Assembly: GCA_024743275.1 (NCBI GenBank)
Contig: JANSWW010000004.1
Span: 124,001 to 188,000 of the forward strand
Reading direction: 5' to 3'
Origin: Alphaproteobacteria bacterium
GTDB lineage: Bacteria > Pseudomonadota > Alphaproteobacteria > JANSWW01
DNA: 64,000 nt
The notes beneath the pieces were generated by a model. That model had not been told where the DNA came from and searched no databases. It was given only the letters and a program-made list of their open reading frames with translations. A program made the position numbers and the translations under genes. Below are positions 55,573 to 64,000 of this stretch, piece after piece. Numbering within the stretch: position 1 is the stretch's first letter; every line of letters starts with the position of its first letter.

Positions 55573-55653
55573 ATGGTTACGCGCAGCGCCCTTCTGCTCC
55601 TTATCCACCCGGACTCTTCGGAGTGCCGGGCGAATGGGCTTGCCGCCCGCTAA
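55573..55653 (+). CDS. Leucine-rich leader peptide of leuA attenuator
   Basis: A 26-codon ORF, too short for most gene finders, contains four consecutive leucine codons (CTT CTG CTC CTT, 55591-55602) followed by Ile, and ends at TAA 55651-55653. Its stop codon region overlaps a terminator-like hairpin. Stalling of ribosomes at the leucine codons would control read-through into leuA, 129 bases downstream. It has no ribosome-binding site; translation of a leaderless transcript, as known for alphaproteobacterial trpL, is inferred. Confidence 0.7.
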   Translation: MVTRSALLLLIHPDSSECRANGLAAR

Positions 55654-55661
55654 ACCTTTTT
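55627..55661 (+). terminator. Attenuator terminator hairpin upstream of leuA
   Basis: CGGGCG (55627-55632) pairs with CGCCCG (55644-55649) across an 11-base loop, followed within 8 bases by five T residues (55657-55661). The stem includes the last codons of the leader ORF, as expected for ribosome-coupled attenuation. Confidence 0.55.
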
Positions 55662-55781
55662 GAGCAGAACCACAGCGCGGGTTGCTTTCTTTCCCAAAAT
55701 TCTGAACAACACGGTCACCGACAGCGGCATAGCGCCCGACGACCGTTTCCCGCGTCCGCGCTTTTTTGACGAGCGAGACCC

Positions 55782-57494
55782 ATGAGCACAGCTTTCAAAC
55801 CCTCCGCCACGCCGCCCAAGGCGATCCCCGCGAAGACCATGCCCTTCAACCGCTACCACGCCTATGAGCCGGTGGACCTGCCGGACCGCACCTGGCCGTC
55901 GAAGACGATCACCAAGGCGCCGGTCTGGTGTTCCGTCGATCTGCGCGACGGCAACCAGTCGCTCATCAACCCGATGAACGGCGCCAAGAAGGAGCGGATG
56001 TTCTCGACCCTGGTCCAGATGGGCTTCAAGGAGATCGAGGTCGGCTTCCCGGCGGCGAGCGATACGGACTTCAACTTCTGCCGCTATCTGATCGAACGCG
56101 GCCTGATCCCCGAGGACGTGACGATTCAGGTCCTGACCCAGGCCCGGCGCGAGCTCATCGAGCGCACCTTCCAGGCGATCGACGGCGCCCCCTCGGCCAT
56201 CGTCCATCTCTACAACTCGACCTCGACGCTCCAGCGCAAGGTGGTGTTCAAATCCGATATGGACGGGGTCAAGAAGATCGCGACCGACGGCGCCGCCATC
56301 GTCAAGGAACTGATCCCGACCGTCTCCAAGGACACAAAGGTCCGCCTGCAATATAGCCCGGAGAGCTTCACCGGAACCGAGCTAGACTATGCGCTCGAGG
56401 TGAGCGAGGCGGTGATGGACGTGTGGGAGTCCGATGCCGCCAACCCGGCGATCATCAACCTGCCGGCGACGGTCGAGATGTCGACGCCGAACATCTATGC
56501 CGATCAGATCGAGTGGATGCACCGGAATTTCCGCCAGCGCGACCGGGTGATCCTCAGCCTCCATCCCCACAACGACCGGGGCACCGGCGTGGCGGCGGCG
56601 GAACTCGGCGTGATGGCCGGGGCCGACCGGATCGAGGGCACCCTGTTCGGCAATGGCGAGCGCACAGGCAATGTCGACATCATCACGCTCGGCATGAACC
56701 TGTTCAGCCAGGGCGTCGATCCGACCCTCGACTTCTCGGACATGGCCGGCCTGATCGAAACGGCGGAATACTGCAACGAGCTGAAGATCCCCGAACGCCA
56801 TCCCTATGCCGGCGAGCTGGTCTTCACCGCCTTCTCCGGCTCCCACCAGGACGCCATCAACAAGGGCATGGCCGCCCTCAAGGAGGCCAACACTGATCAG
56901 TGGGAGGTCCCCTATCTGCCGATCGATCCCGCCGATGTCGGCCGGACCTACGAGGCGATCATCCGGGTCAATTCCCAGTCCGGCAAGGGCGGGGTCGCCT
57001 ATCTCCTGGAAAGCGAATACGGCATCAAGCTCAGCCGCGGGGCGCAGATCGAATTCGCCAAGGTGGTCCAGGCCCAGACCGACGAGACCAGCCAGGAAAT
57101 CACCGCGCTGGGCATCTGGCAGCTGTTCGAGAAGGAATATCTTCTCCGCAAATCGCCCTATGAGCTCGCCGAGTTCGACTTCCACCCGGTCGCCCGGGGC
57201 TCGCACATGGTCAAGGTCAACGCGACGGTGATCCATGGCGGCAAGGCGGTCAGCTTCGAGGGCACCGGCAACGGCCCGATCGAGGCCTTCGTCAAATCCT
57301 TCCGAGAGACCTTCGACCTCGACTTCCGGGTGCTGGACTATCAGCAGTTCGCCACCGGCACCGGCTCGGACGCGAAGGCGATCACCTGCCTCGACGTCAA
57401 GGCAGGCGAACGCAACCTGTTCGGCATCGGCCTCGACCAGTCGACCAGCCTGTCGTCCATCCAGGCGGTGGTCTCGGCGGTCAACCGGATGTAG
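55782..57494 (+). CDS. leuA: 2-isopropylmalate synthase
   Basis: This 570-residue LeuA condenses acetyl-CoA with 2-ketoisovalerate in the first step of leucine synthesis. The HMGL-like TIM barrel has WCSVDLRDGNQSLINPM (metal-binding Asp), GFPAASDTDFNF, SLHPHNDRGTGVAAAELG (HxH metal ligands), and GNGERTGNVDIITLGMN. A C-terminal leucine-binding LeuA_dimer domain of about 130 residues gives feedback control. The length and N-terminus (RYHAYEPVDLPDRTWPSKTI) indicate the longer, fungal-like LeuA class. It is preceded by a leader-peptide attenuator. The stop overlaps the convergent symporter gene by 14 bases. Confidence 0.97.
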   Translation: MSTAFKPSATPPKAIPAKTMPFNRYHAYEPVDLPDRTWPSKTITKAPVWCSVDLRDGNQSLINPMNGAKKERMFSTLVQMGFKEIEVGFPAASDTDFNFCRYLIERGLIPEDVTIQVLTQARRELIERTFQAIDGAPSAIVHLYNSTSTLQRKVVFKSDMDGVKKIATDGAAIVKELIPTVSKDTKVRLQYSPESFTGTELDYALEVSEAVMDVWESDAANPAIINLPATVEMSTPNIYADQIEWMHRNFRQRDRVILSLHPHNDRGTGVAAAELGVMAGADRIEGTLFGNGERTGNVDIITLGMNLFSQGVDPTLDFSDMAGLIETAEYCNELKIPERHPYAGELVFTAFSGSHQDAINKGMAALKEANTDQWEVPYLPIDPADVGRTYEAIIRVNSQSGKGGVAYLLESEYGIKLSRGAQIEFAKVVQAQTDETSQEITALGIWQLFEKEYLLRKSPYELAEFDFHPVARGSHMVKVNATVIHGGKAVSFEGTGNGPIEAFVKSFRETFDLDFRVLDYQQFATGTGSDAKAITCLDVKAGERNLFGIGLDQSTSLSSIQAVVSAVNRM

Positions 57495-58959
57495 GGCGCG
57501 CTCCGGTGGAAGCGACCGGTGGTTCGGTCACGATCGTGTCCGCGCCGGTCGCCTCTCGGATGTCCTCGCGGCGCGCCTCGGCGGCCAATTCGACCTTCAA
57601 CGGTCGTTCGCCGCCGACCCAACGGTCCATAACCAGGCACGCCACCATATCACCGGTGACATTGAGCATAGTCCGGCTCATGTCGAGAATTCTGTCCACG
57701 CCCAGAATGAGAGCGATGCCCTCGGGCGGCACCCCGACCGTGGCGACCACCATGGCGAGGATGACAATCCCCACACCGGGGGTGGCCGGGGTTCCGATGG
57801 ACGCGCCCACCGCAGTCACGACGATAAGCAGCATCCCCGTGATGTCGATGTCTATCCCAAAGACCTGGGCCAGGAAGATCGCCGCCACCCCTTGGTAGAG
57901 CGCGGTTCCGTCCATGTTTATGGTGGCCCCGATGGGCACGACGAATTGGCTGATCGACGGGCGAACGCCGAGTTTCTCCTCAGCCGTTTTGATGGATAGA
58001 GGCATCACGGCCGCCGAGCTCGATGTCGAGAAGGCTAGCAACAGCAGTTCGCGGACAGCGGACAAAAACCCCAAGGGGCTGCGCCGCGCGATCAGGAGCA
58101 CCAGGACTAGATAGACGCAGAACAGACAGGCAAGTCCCAATAGAACAGTGACGACATAGACCGCCATGCCGACGAGCGCGTCGAGACCGATCTTGGCGGT
58201 CAATTGCGCAATCAGACCGAAAACAGCGAAGGGCGCGAGGAACATCGCCCATTTCACCACGGTCATACAAACGCCCTGAAGGGATCCAAGCAGATCGAGT
58301 AGCGGACGGGATTCCTTCGGCGCCATCAAAACAAGGGCGATCCCGACTACAATGGCGAACACGACGACCCGCAGCATGTCATTCTCGGCCATCGAATTGA
58401 GCGGATTGGACGGCAGGAGCGTCAGCAGCTGTGTCGGCAGTTCACCCAGTGTGGGAAGTCCCGCTACCGCCTCCGGCATCAAGGGAACCGAAACGGTCGC
58501 TTGAACCGTCCCCGCATCGATATAAGCGCCGGGCGCGATGGCCAGGGCAACCGACAGCCCTATGACGATCGCGGTTGTGGTCGTCCCGACGAAATAGAGC
58601 ACCACCCTGGACCCGAGCGTGCGCAACTGGTCGATGCTCTCGGAGGCCGCAAGGCCCCGGATCACCGAGGCGAACACAAGCGGCAGGACGATCATTTGGA
58701 TCAAGGCAAGGAACAGATGGCCAGGTAGGGCTATCCACGCCGATGCGGTGGCCGCCGTCGCAGGACTCAGCCAGCCGGCGCTGGGGCCCATGGCAACCCC
58801 AGCCGCCAAGCCAAATCCCATGCCGATCAGAACCTGAAGCCAGAGCCGGGTGCTGATGAAGACTGAAAGCCGACCACTCAGATGTTTGAGCGACCGGGGG
58901 TGCACCATCTCTATCGGGTGGGTATCGATCTCTTGGGAAGGTTGGGCTTGATCGGTCAT
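57481..58959 (-). CDS. Dicarboxylate/amino acid:cation symporter (DAACS)
   Basis: This 492-residue transporter of the GltP/DctA fold shows AFSTSSSAAVMPLSIKTAEE (HP1), INMDGTALYQGVAAIFLAQ (NMDGT motif of TM7), GTPATPGVGIVILAMV (HP2) and GVDRILDMSRTMLNVTGDMVA (TM8). It couples cation entry to uptake of glutamate, aspartate or C4-dicarboxylates. ATG 58959 follows TGGAGCGCGGC; ATG 58971 lacks a site. It is convergent with leuA. Confidence 0.93.
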   Translation of the reverse strand: MTDQAQPSQEIDTHPIEMVHPRSLKHLSGRLSVFISTRLWLQVLIGMGFGLAAGVAMGPSAGWLSPATAATASAWIALPGHLFLALIQMIVLPLVFASVIRGLAASESIDQLRTLGSRVVLYFVGTTTTAIVIGLSVALAIAPGAYIDAGTVQATVSVPLMPEAVAGLPTLGELPTQLLTLLPSNPLNSMAENDMLRVVVFAIVVGIALVLMAPKESRPLLDLLGSLQGVCMTVVKWAMFLAPFAVFGLIAQLTAKIGLDALVGMAVYVVTVLLGLACLFCVYLVLVLLIARRSPLGFLSAVRELLLLAFSTSSSAAVMPLSIKTAEEKLGVRPSISQFVVPIGATINMDGTALYQGVAAIFLAQVFGIDIDITGMLLIVVTAVGASIGTPATPGVGIVILAMVVATVGVPPEGIALILGVDRILDMSRTMLNVTGDMVACLVMDRWVGGERPLKVELAAEARREDIREATGADTIVTEPPVASTGARPTSG

Positions 58960-59077
58960 GCCGCGCTCCATAACACCGTTTCACCGGCCCCGCGCTGCTT
59001 GAGCTTAGCCGATGACCCGCCATGGTAAACCGCACAAATCTTCAAGCAACGGTGGGGAAATGCCTTAGAGTGGCGGC

Positions 59078-59956
59078 ATGACCCGGCTCGTCGATCAGGA
59101 GACCGCCTACCGCCAGAGCGCGGGCAAGGCCTCGGAGGCCGCCACCTTCTGGCGGCTGTCGGCCCATGACGGGCTCGAATGCCTGAAGGCCCGGTTCCGC
59201 AATCACCGCTACGCCCCCCATGCCCACGAAACCTACGCCATCGGCGTGATCTCCAACGGCGTGGAGCGCTTCCGCTATCGCGGTGTGGAGCACACGGCGC
59301 CGGCCGGCACCTTCGCCGTGGTCGAACCGGGCGAGCTCCATGACGGCACCCCGGGGGACGGAGGCTATCGCTACAAGATGACCTATCCGAGCCGGGCGCT
59401 GATGGCCACGATCGCCGAAGAGATCTGGGACAAGGCCGACGTCCAGCCCTATTTCGGCACCCCGGTGATGGACGACCCCCTGCTGTTCTCCCTGTTCGAC
59501 CGGCTCCATGACGGAGTCGCCCCGGACTGCGATCTCAGCATTGGCGAAGGGTTCACCACGGATAGCCGTCTGGTGGAAACCTACGGTCTGATGATCGCCC
59601 GCCACGGCAAGGCGCTCCCCGCCCCCCCCGGCATCGGGCGGGAGGCGGGACCGGTCGCGCGGGCCTGCGCCATGCTGCTCGACCATATGGCCGAGCCGCC
59701 GGGTCTGGAGGCCATCGCCCGGGCGGTGGGCCTGAGCCGTTTTCGGCTGATCCGCGCCTTCCGCCGGGAATTGGGCCTGCCGCCCCAGGCCTGGCTACAG
59801 TCCCAACGGGTCGCCCAGGCGAAGGATATGATCCGCAACGGTCAGGAATTGGCCCAGGTCGCCGCCGCCACCGGCTTCTCCGACCAGCCCCATCTCACCC
59901 GCGTCTTCAAAAGCCATATCGGCGTTACCCCGGCCGTCTATAGGGCGGGGCTGTAG
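59078..59956 (+). CDS. AraC-family regulator (likely of azlCD)
   Basis: This 292-residue regulator has an N-terminal cupin ligand domain (NHRYAPHAHETYAIGVISNGVERFRYRG) and a C-terminal double helix-turn-helix: LEAIARAVGLSRFRLIRAFRRELGLPPQAWLQ and LAQVAAATGFSDQPHLTRVFKSHIGVTPAVYR. It lies 51 bases upstream of azlC on the same strand, a recurrent AraC-azlCD arrangement, so control of the exporter is likely. Confidence 0.93.
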   Translation: MTRLVDQETAYRQSAGKASEAATFWRLSAHDGLECLKARFRNHRYAPHAHETYAIGVISNGVERFRYRGVEHTAPAGTFAVVEPGELHDGTPGDGGYRYKMTYPSRALMATIAEEIWDKADVQPYFGTPVMDDPLLFSLFDRLHDGVAPDCDLSIGEGFTTDSRLVETYGLMIARHGKALPAPPGIGREAGPVARACAMLLDHMAEPPGLEAIARAVGLSRFRLIRAFRRELGLPPQAWLQSQRVAQAKDMIRNGQELAQVAAATGFSDQPHLTRVFKSHIGVTPAVYRAGL

Positions 59957-60007
59957 GCCGCACAATCCTTCAAGACCGGCGGGCGGCGGACGGGCTATCC
60001 CGACGCC

Positions 60008-60730
60008 ATGACCGATACGACGTTCCAAGACATCGCCCCGGCCCGCTTCCGCGACGGGGTCAAAGAAATCCTGCCGGTGACCTTCAGCGTCATCCCCTAT
60101 ACGCTCCTCATCGGCGCGCTGGCGGCCCAGAAGGGCATCAGTCCGCTGGAGATGCTGATCATGAGCGCCGGCACCTTCGCCGGCGGCGCCCAGTTCGTCG
60201 CCGTCGGTCTCTGGGAGACGCCGGTTCCCGTCTTCGCCATCGCCTTCGCCGTGTTCGTGGTGAACTCGCGTCATATCCTGATGGGTGCGGCCATCGCCCC
60301 CGCCATCCAACATCTTCCGTGGCGGATCAAGCTGCTCATGGCGCACGTCATGGTCGACGAGACCTGGGCCATCGCCTTGACCCGATACAAACGCGGCGGT
60401 TTCACGCCGGCCTATTACGCCGGGCTTGCCCTGCCGCTCTTCCTCCTCTGGCCGTGCCTAACAACGCTCGGCGTGGTAATCGGCGATCTGGTGCCGGAGC
60501 CGGAGCGCTACGGCATCGACTTCGCCTTCGCAGGCATCTTCCTGTTCCTGCTGCAGGCGATGATACCGTCCAAGGCGGACCTGAGGCCGGTCGGCGGTCC
60601 CATCCTGGCCGCCGGGATCACCGCCGCGCTGGTCGTCCCCTTCGTCGGCAGCGCGCTCTCGATCCTGATCGGCGCGCTCGCCGGTGTGGCCGCGGGCGCC
60701 CTGCTCTACCGCGCGGGAGACCGCCGATGA
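60008..60730 (+). CDS. azlC: Branched-chain amino acid exporter subunit AzlC
   Basis: This 240-residue membrane protein is the larger subunit of the AzlCD exporter. Signatures are FRDGVKEILPVTFSVIPYTLLIGALAAQKGISPLEMLIMS, AGGAQFVAVGL, VNSRHILMGAAIAP and VDETWAIA. Its stop overlaps the azlD start (ATGA), as usual for this pair. In context with leuA about 2.5 kb away, it may limit branched-chain amino acid build-up. Confidence 0.95.
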   Translation: MTDTTFQDIAPARFRDGVKEILPVTFSVIPYTLLIGALAAQKGISPLEMLIMSAGTFAGGAQFVAVGLWETPVPVFAIAFAVFVVNSRHILMGAAIAPAIQHLPWRIKLLMAHVMVDETWAIALTRYKRGGFTPAYYAGLALPLFLLWPCLTTLGVVIGDLVPEPERYGIDFAFAGIFLFLLQAMIPSKADLRPVGGPILAAGITAALVVPFVGSALSILIGALAGVAAGALLYRAGDRR

Positions 60731-61029
60731 GCGTCGATCCCATCACCCTGTTGACCCTTTTCCTGATGGCGGCCGGCACCTATCTCACGCGGATAAGCGG
60801 AATTCTGCTGGTCGAAAAGCTGGCCTTCACAGGGCGCACACGGGCGGCCCTGGAGGCCGTCGCCCCCGGCGTGTTGACCGCGATGATCGCCCCGGCGGTG
60901 CTCGCCGGTTGGGCCGAGGTCGCCGCCGCCCTGGTCACCGTCGCCATCGCCCGGACCGGTGCCGGCATGGTGATCGCGGTCGCCGCCGGGGTGGCGGTCG
61001 TCGCCGGGATGCGCGCCTACGGCGTATAG
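60727..61029 (+). CDS. azlD: Branched-chain amino acid exporter subunit AzlD
   Basis: This 100-residue small partner of AzlC has four hydrophobic helices. The characteristic N-terminus is ITLLTLFLMAAGTYLTRISGILL, and APGVLTAMIAPAVL follows. It starts by ATGA overlap with azlC. Confidence 0.94.
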   Translation: MSVDPITLLTLFLMAAGTYLTRISGILLVEKLAFTGRTRAALEAVAPGVLTAMIAPAVLAGWAEVAAALVTVAIARTGAGMVIAVAAGVAVVAGMRAYGV

Positions 61030-61124
61030 CAGACCCGCATCGCGCCGGCGGGTCTGGTCAACGGCGCCGGCTTCCGACAGTCTTTGCGCCTGCTTTCCGT
61101 CTCCGGACATAAGAGGACATCAGA

Positions 61125-62054
61125 ATGGCCCGTTCCGTCATCATCACCTGCGCCGTCACCGGTTCCGTTCACACGCCGAGCATGAGCCCCCATCTGCCGG
61201 TCACCCCCGACGAGATCGCGACCCAGGCGATCGAGGCGGCGGAGGCCGGGGCCGCCGTCCTGCATCTCCACGCCCGCGACCCGGAAAACGGCCGGCCCAG
61301 TCCGGACCCGGCCGTGTTCGGCCAGTTCCTGCCGCGCATCAAGCAGGCCACGGCGGCGGTCGTGAACATCACGACCGGGGGCGGCGCCACCATGACGGTG
61401 GACGAGCGGATGGAGGCGGCCCTCGCCCATTCGCCCGAGATGTGCTCGCTCAATATGGGCACGATGAATTTCGGCCTGTTCCCGGCCGCCGCCCGGGTCA
61501 AGGAATGGAAACACGATTGGGAGAAGCCCTTCCTGGAAGGGACCAAGGAGTTCATCTTCAAGAACACCTTCGGCGATATCGAAACCGCCCTCGACCGGCT
61601 CGGCAACGGCCACGGCGTGAAGTTCGAGTTCGAATGCTACGATGTCGGCCATCTCTACACGCTGAAGCATTTCGTCGACCGGGGCCTGGTGAAGGCGCCG
61701 TTCTTCGTCCAATTCGTGATGGGCATTCTCGGCGGCATCGGGACGGACCGGGAAAACCTCGTCTTTATGAAACAGACGGCGGACCGGCTGTTCGGCAGCG
61801 AGTACGAGTTCTCCGTCCTCGGCGCCGGCCGGCATCAGATGCCGCTGGCCGCGATCTCCCTGGCGCTGGGCGGCAATGTCCGGGTCGGGCTGGAGGACAG
61901 CCTCTATATCGGCCCGGGCCAGCTCGCCGAGCGCAACGCCGATCAGGTCCGCAAGGTGCGCCAGATCGCCGAGGGCCTGTCCCTCGACATCGCGAGCCCC
62001 GAGGAAGCACGGTCCCGCCTCGACCTCAAGGGTGGCGACAAGGTCGGGTTCTGA
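61125..62054 (+). CDS. BKACE-family protein (beta-keto acid cleavage enzyme, DUF849)
   Basis: This 309-residue TIM-barrel enzyme condenses a beta-keto acid with acetyl-CoA, giving acetoacetate and a CoA ester. The zinc site is visible as HLHARDPENGRPSPDP (HxH). Other landmarks are VVNITTGGGATMTVDERM, FECYDVGHLYTLKHFVDRGL and GLEDSLYIGPGQLAERNADQV. Well-known members act on 3-keto-5-aminohexanoate, but the family is broad and the substrate here is unknown. It is followed 32 bases later by a creatininase-family gene. Confidence 0.93.
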   Translation: MARSVIITCAVTGSVHTPSMSPHLPVTPDEIATQAIEAAEAGAAVLHLHARDPENGRPSPDPAVFGQFLPRIKQATAAVVNITTGGGATMTVDERMEAALAHSPEMCSLNMGTMNFGLFPAAARVKEWKHDWEKPFLEGTKEFIFKNTFGDIETALDRLGNGHGVKFEFECYDVGHLYTLKHFVDRGLVKAPFFVQFVMGILGGIGTDRENLVFMKQTADRLFGSEYEFSVLGAGRHQMPLAAISLALGGNVRVGLEDSLYIGPGQLAERNADQVRKVRQIAEGLSLDIASPEEARSRLDLKGGDKVGF

Positions 62055-62086
62055 GAGAGTTTTCGAAACGATAAGGATCGATATCG

Positions 62087-62830
62087 ATGCAGCTTCAGCT
62101 TTCAACCTGGCAGGAGGTCGAGAAGTATCTCGAGACCTCGACCGGGATCATTCTACCCATCGGCTCGACGGAACAGCATGGGCCGAACGGTCTGATCGGC
62201 ACCGACGCGATCTGTCCGGAGGTGATCGGCCGCGAGATCGGCAACCGCACCGGCGCCCTGGTCGGCCCGACCATCTCCGTCGGCATGGCCCAGCATCATC
62301 TGGCCTTCGCGGGCTCCATGACGCTCCGTCCGTCGACCATGATCGCGATGCTGTCGGACTATGTGACCTCGCTCGCCAAGCATGGCTTCCGGCGCTTCTA
62401 TTTCCTGAACGGCCATGGCGGCAACATCCAGCCGGTCAACACCGCGTTTTCCGAGATCTACGCCAACCGCTCGCTCGGCGCCGACATGCCGCAGCTTCGC
62501 CTGAAGCTGCGCAACTGGTTCGATTCGGAGAAGGTCCGGGCCTATTCGAAGGAGCATTTCGGCGATCTCGAGGGGATGCACGCCACGATCTCCGAAGTGT
62601 CGGTGACCCAATACGCCTATCCCGATGCGATCAAGGATGTCGGCCCGATGGAGAAGGCCGGGCACGCCGGGCGTCCCTTCGGCGATTGCGACGATTATCG
62701 GACGCTCTATCCGGACGGCCGTATGGGTTCCAAGCCGGATCTCGCCACGCCGGAGCATGGCAAGGCCCTGGTCGAGGCGTCGGTCAGCGATCTGGTCGAG
62801 GACTACAAGGCGTTCATGGCCCAGGCATAG
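62087..62830 (+). CDS. Creatininase-family amidohydrolase
   Basis: This 247-residue protein has IILPIGSTEQHGPNGLIGTDAICPEV (metal-binding Glu/His/Asp), YFLNGHGGNIQPVN (metal His) and the later FGDLEGMHATISEVS with the conserved Glu. The family includes creatininase and the enzymes acting on formamidopyrimidines and mycofactocin (MftE). ATG 62087 follows AAGGA. It is likely co-transcribed with the BKACE gene, suggesting joint degradation of a small amide; it may belong with the 17-45 kb catabolic genes functionally. Confidence 0.92.
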   Translation: MQLQLSTWQEVEKYLETSTGIILPIGSTEQHGPNGLIGTDAICPEVIGREIGNRTGALVGPTISVGMAQHHLAFAGSMTLRPSTMIAMLSDYVTSLAKHGFRRFYFLNGHGGNIQPVNTAFSEIYANRSLGADMPQLRLKLRNWFDSEKVRAYSKEHFGDLEGMHATISEVSVTQYAYPDAIKDVGPMEKAGHAGRPFGDCDDYRTLYPDGRMGSKPDLATPEHGKALVEASVSDLVEDYKAFMAQA

Positions 62831-62856
62831 GCGCCTCCGGACCCGCCAAGCCCCCC

Positions 62857-63645
62857 TCAGGCCCGATAGGCCGAAGGGGGTCGGCCGGCGACCTTGAGGA
62901 ACATGGCGGAAAAGGCGCTCGGGCTCTCATAGCCGAGATCGAGCGCCACCGTCGTCACCGCCTCACCGGCGGTGAGCCGCTCGATGGCGGTCAGCACCAG
63001 AAGCCGTTTCAGCCACTGCCCCGGTGTCAGCCCGCATTCACGACGGAACAGCCGCGTCGCCGTCGCCGGGGCCAGACCGGCCGCCCGAATGAGACCGGCG
63101 AGATCCACATCCTGCCGCCCCTGGGCGATCAGCCCATCGGCCAACCGCCGGGCCCTTACGTCGTCGGGCATCGGCAACGCCAGATCGGAGCGGGGCAGCG
63201 CCAGGATCCGGTCGACCAGCACCTCCGCCAGCCGGCCGTCCGGGCCGTCGGCGTCGTATTCCATGGGCAGTTTCGACATCGCCTCCAACAACGCCTGAAC
63301 CAGCGGCGACAGCGTCAGCAGCGCCGGCGCGTCCGGCCCGTCATCGGCCCGTGGCGGGGCGATCAGAACCGTCCGCCAGTCGAGATCGTCGTGGATATCG
63401 ATCGCATGTTCGACGCCCGCCGGGATCCAGATCCCCTGCCCCGTCACCACAAGGAACAAGCCTTGGGCGGTCTTTAACCGCATCGCCCCGTTCAGCGCAT
63501 GAATGAACTGCGCCCGCCTGTGATGATGGGGCGGAATGCGCGTCCCCGCCGGATAGCGGGTCAGATAGGCCGAGACCGGCCGCCCGGAGGCTTCGGCGGC
63601 CCGAGCCTTGGCAAGATTGTTTTGCGATAGTCTTTGATCGTTCAT
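62857..63645 (-). CDS. AraC-family regulator (divergent to MFS gene)
   Basis: This 262-residue regulator has an N-terminal cupin (HHRRAQFIHALNGAMRLKTAQG), then the AraC domain: LAGLIRAAGLAPATATRLFRRECGLTPGQWLKRL and VTTVALDLGYESPSAFSAMFLKVAGRPPSAYR. ATG 63645. It is divergent from the MFS transporter at 63711, 65 bases away, and is its probable regulator. Confidence 0.93.
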   Translation of the reverse strand: MNDQRLSQNNLAKARAAEASGRPVSAYLTRYPAGTRIPPHHHRRAQFIHALNGAMRLKTAQGLFLVVTGQGIWIPAGVEHAIDIHDDLDWRTVLIAPPRADDGPDAPALLTLSPLVQALLEAMSKLPMEYDADGPDGRLAEVLVDRILALPRSDLALPMPDDVRARRLADGLIAQGRQDVDLAGLIRAAGLAPATATRLFRRECGLTPGQWLKRLLVLTAIERLTAGEAVTTVALDLGYESPSAFSAMFLKVAGRPPSAYRA

Positions 63646-63710
63646 CGCAAGATGATCATCGCCTATCGGGCTATTGTCGAGGGTGAGAGAGATATAGAGG
63701 ATATCCGACC

Positions 63711-64000
63711 ATGACCCTTTCCCCCACCGCCAAGCGTGATCTTCTATTCCTCAATGTCGGTCATTTCGCCAACCATTATCTGATGCTGATCTTCCCGACG
63801 GCGGTGCTCGCCATGGCACCGGCGATGGGGGTGGCCTATGGCGACCTGCTGGCGCTGACGACCGGCGCCTTCATCGCGTTCGGGGTGGGCACGATCCCCG
63901 CCGGCTGGCTCGCCGACCGCTGGAGCAAGGAGGCGATGGTCGGGGTCTATTTCATTGGCGCGGGGCTGGCCGCGGTGCTGACCGGCCTGACCGACGGTCC
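63711..64000 (+). CDS. Major facilitator superfamily transporter, N-terminal 96 residues
   Basis: The gene runs off the right edge of the window. The visible 96 residues begin MTLSPTAKRDLLFLNVGHFANHYLML. They contain the first helices and the MFS motif A region GTIPAGWLADRWSKE between helices 2 and 3. ATG 63711 follows TAGAGGATATCCGACC. The substrate is unknown. It is divergent from an AraC regulator. Confidence 0.85.
   Translation, partial: MTLSPTAKRDLLFLNVGHFANHYLMLIFPTAVLAMAPAMGVAYGDLLALTTGAFIAFGVGTIPAGWLADRWSKEAMVGVYFIGAGLAAVLTGLTDG

Overview
This 64 kb window is GC-rich, densely coded DNA from a heterotrophic alphaproteobacterium, probably Rhodospirillales-like (inferred from gene content, not from a marker tree). 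Indicators are a coxMSL-type molybdenum hydroxylase operon next to a MHYT-LytTR regulator, the BioMNY biotin importer, an alphaproteobacterial-style leu leader peptide, and many short-chain dehydrogenases, CoA-transferase/acyl-CoA dehydrogenase pairs and polyamine-type ABC transporters. There is no rRNA, prophage, IS element or CRISPR array. One tRNA-Ser(GGA) is present, with an unusual repeat cluster at its 3' end.

Layout. 1-3.5 kb: 5' part of coxL, then coxS, coxM and a CoxC/CoxH-like regulator. 3.7-12 kb: single genes (MerR-NTPase fusion, PLP enzyme, two GFA proteins, FGE-like protein, SDR, PQQ-type sugar dehydrogenase, and a secreted protein with thiaminase I hallmarks). 12-17 kb: exporters, a LysR regulator and a CoA-transferase/acyl-CoA dehydrogenase pair. 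17-19 kb: bioM-bioN-bioY. 19-33 kb: a long minus-strand run made of an ABC importer with two ATPases, two SDRs, an amidase, hyuA/hyuB and an old yellow enzyme, preceded by a divergent GntR gene. 34-39.7 kb: pxpA, BCCP, accC, pxpB, pxpC and a leaderless solute-binding protein, preceded by a divergent LysR gene. 40.8-45 kb: a second hyuA/hyuB pair. 45-48.7 kb: ureohydrolase, tRNA-Ser with repeats, VOC protein, TetR and YbaK. 48.8-50.6 kb: lepA. 50.8-55.4 kb: small hypothetical genes and two genes frameshifted at homopolymers, one a PG-binding/M23 hydrolase. 55.5-57.5 kb: leu leader and leuA. 57.5-64 kb: dicarboxylate symporter, AraC, azlCD, BKACE, creatininase-family protein, AraC and the start of an MFS gene.

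How the genes work together. The central 17-45 kb looks like an uptake and degradation island for a cyclic amide, lactam or ureide. A Tat-exported binding protein and polyamine-type ABC importer bring the compound in. Two ATP-dependent HyuA/HyuB hydrolases or carboxylases, an amidase, a PxpABC module with its own biotin carboxylase and biotin carrier, SDRs and an old yellow enzyme would process it. BioMNY nearby could supply biotin. The substrate cannot be read from the sequence.

Most noteworthy: an importer operon with two ATPases, one lacking the H-loop histidine; a leaderless binding-protein paralogue coupled to the carboxylase genes; a thiaminase I candidate with the Cys/Glu pair at the expected spacing; a leu attenuator whose leader ORF starts at the predicted transcription start; tRNA-Ser 3'-end repeats; and two neighbouring genes broken exactly at homopolymer tracts.
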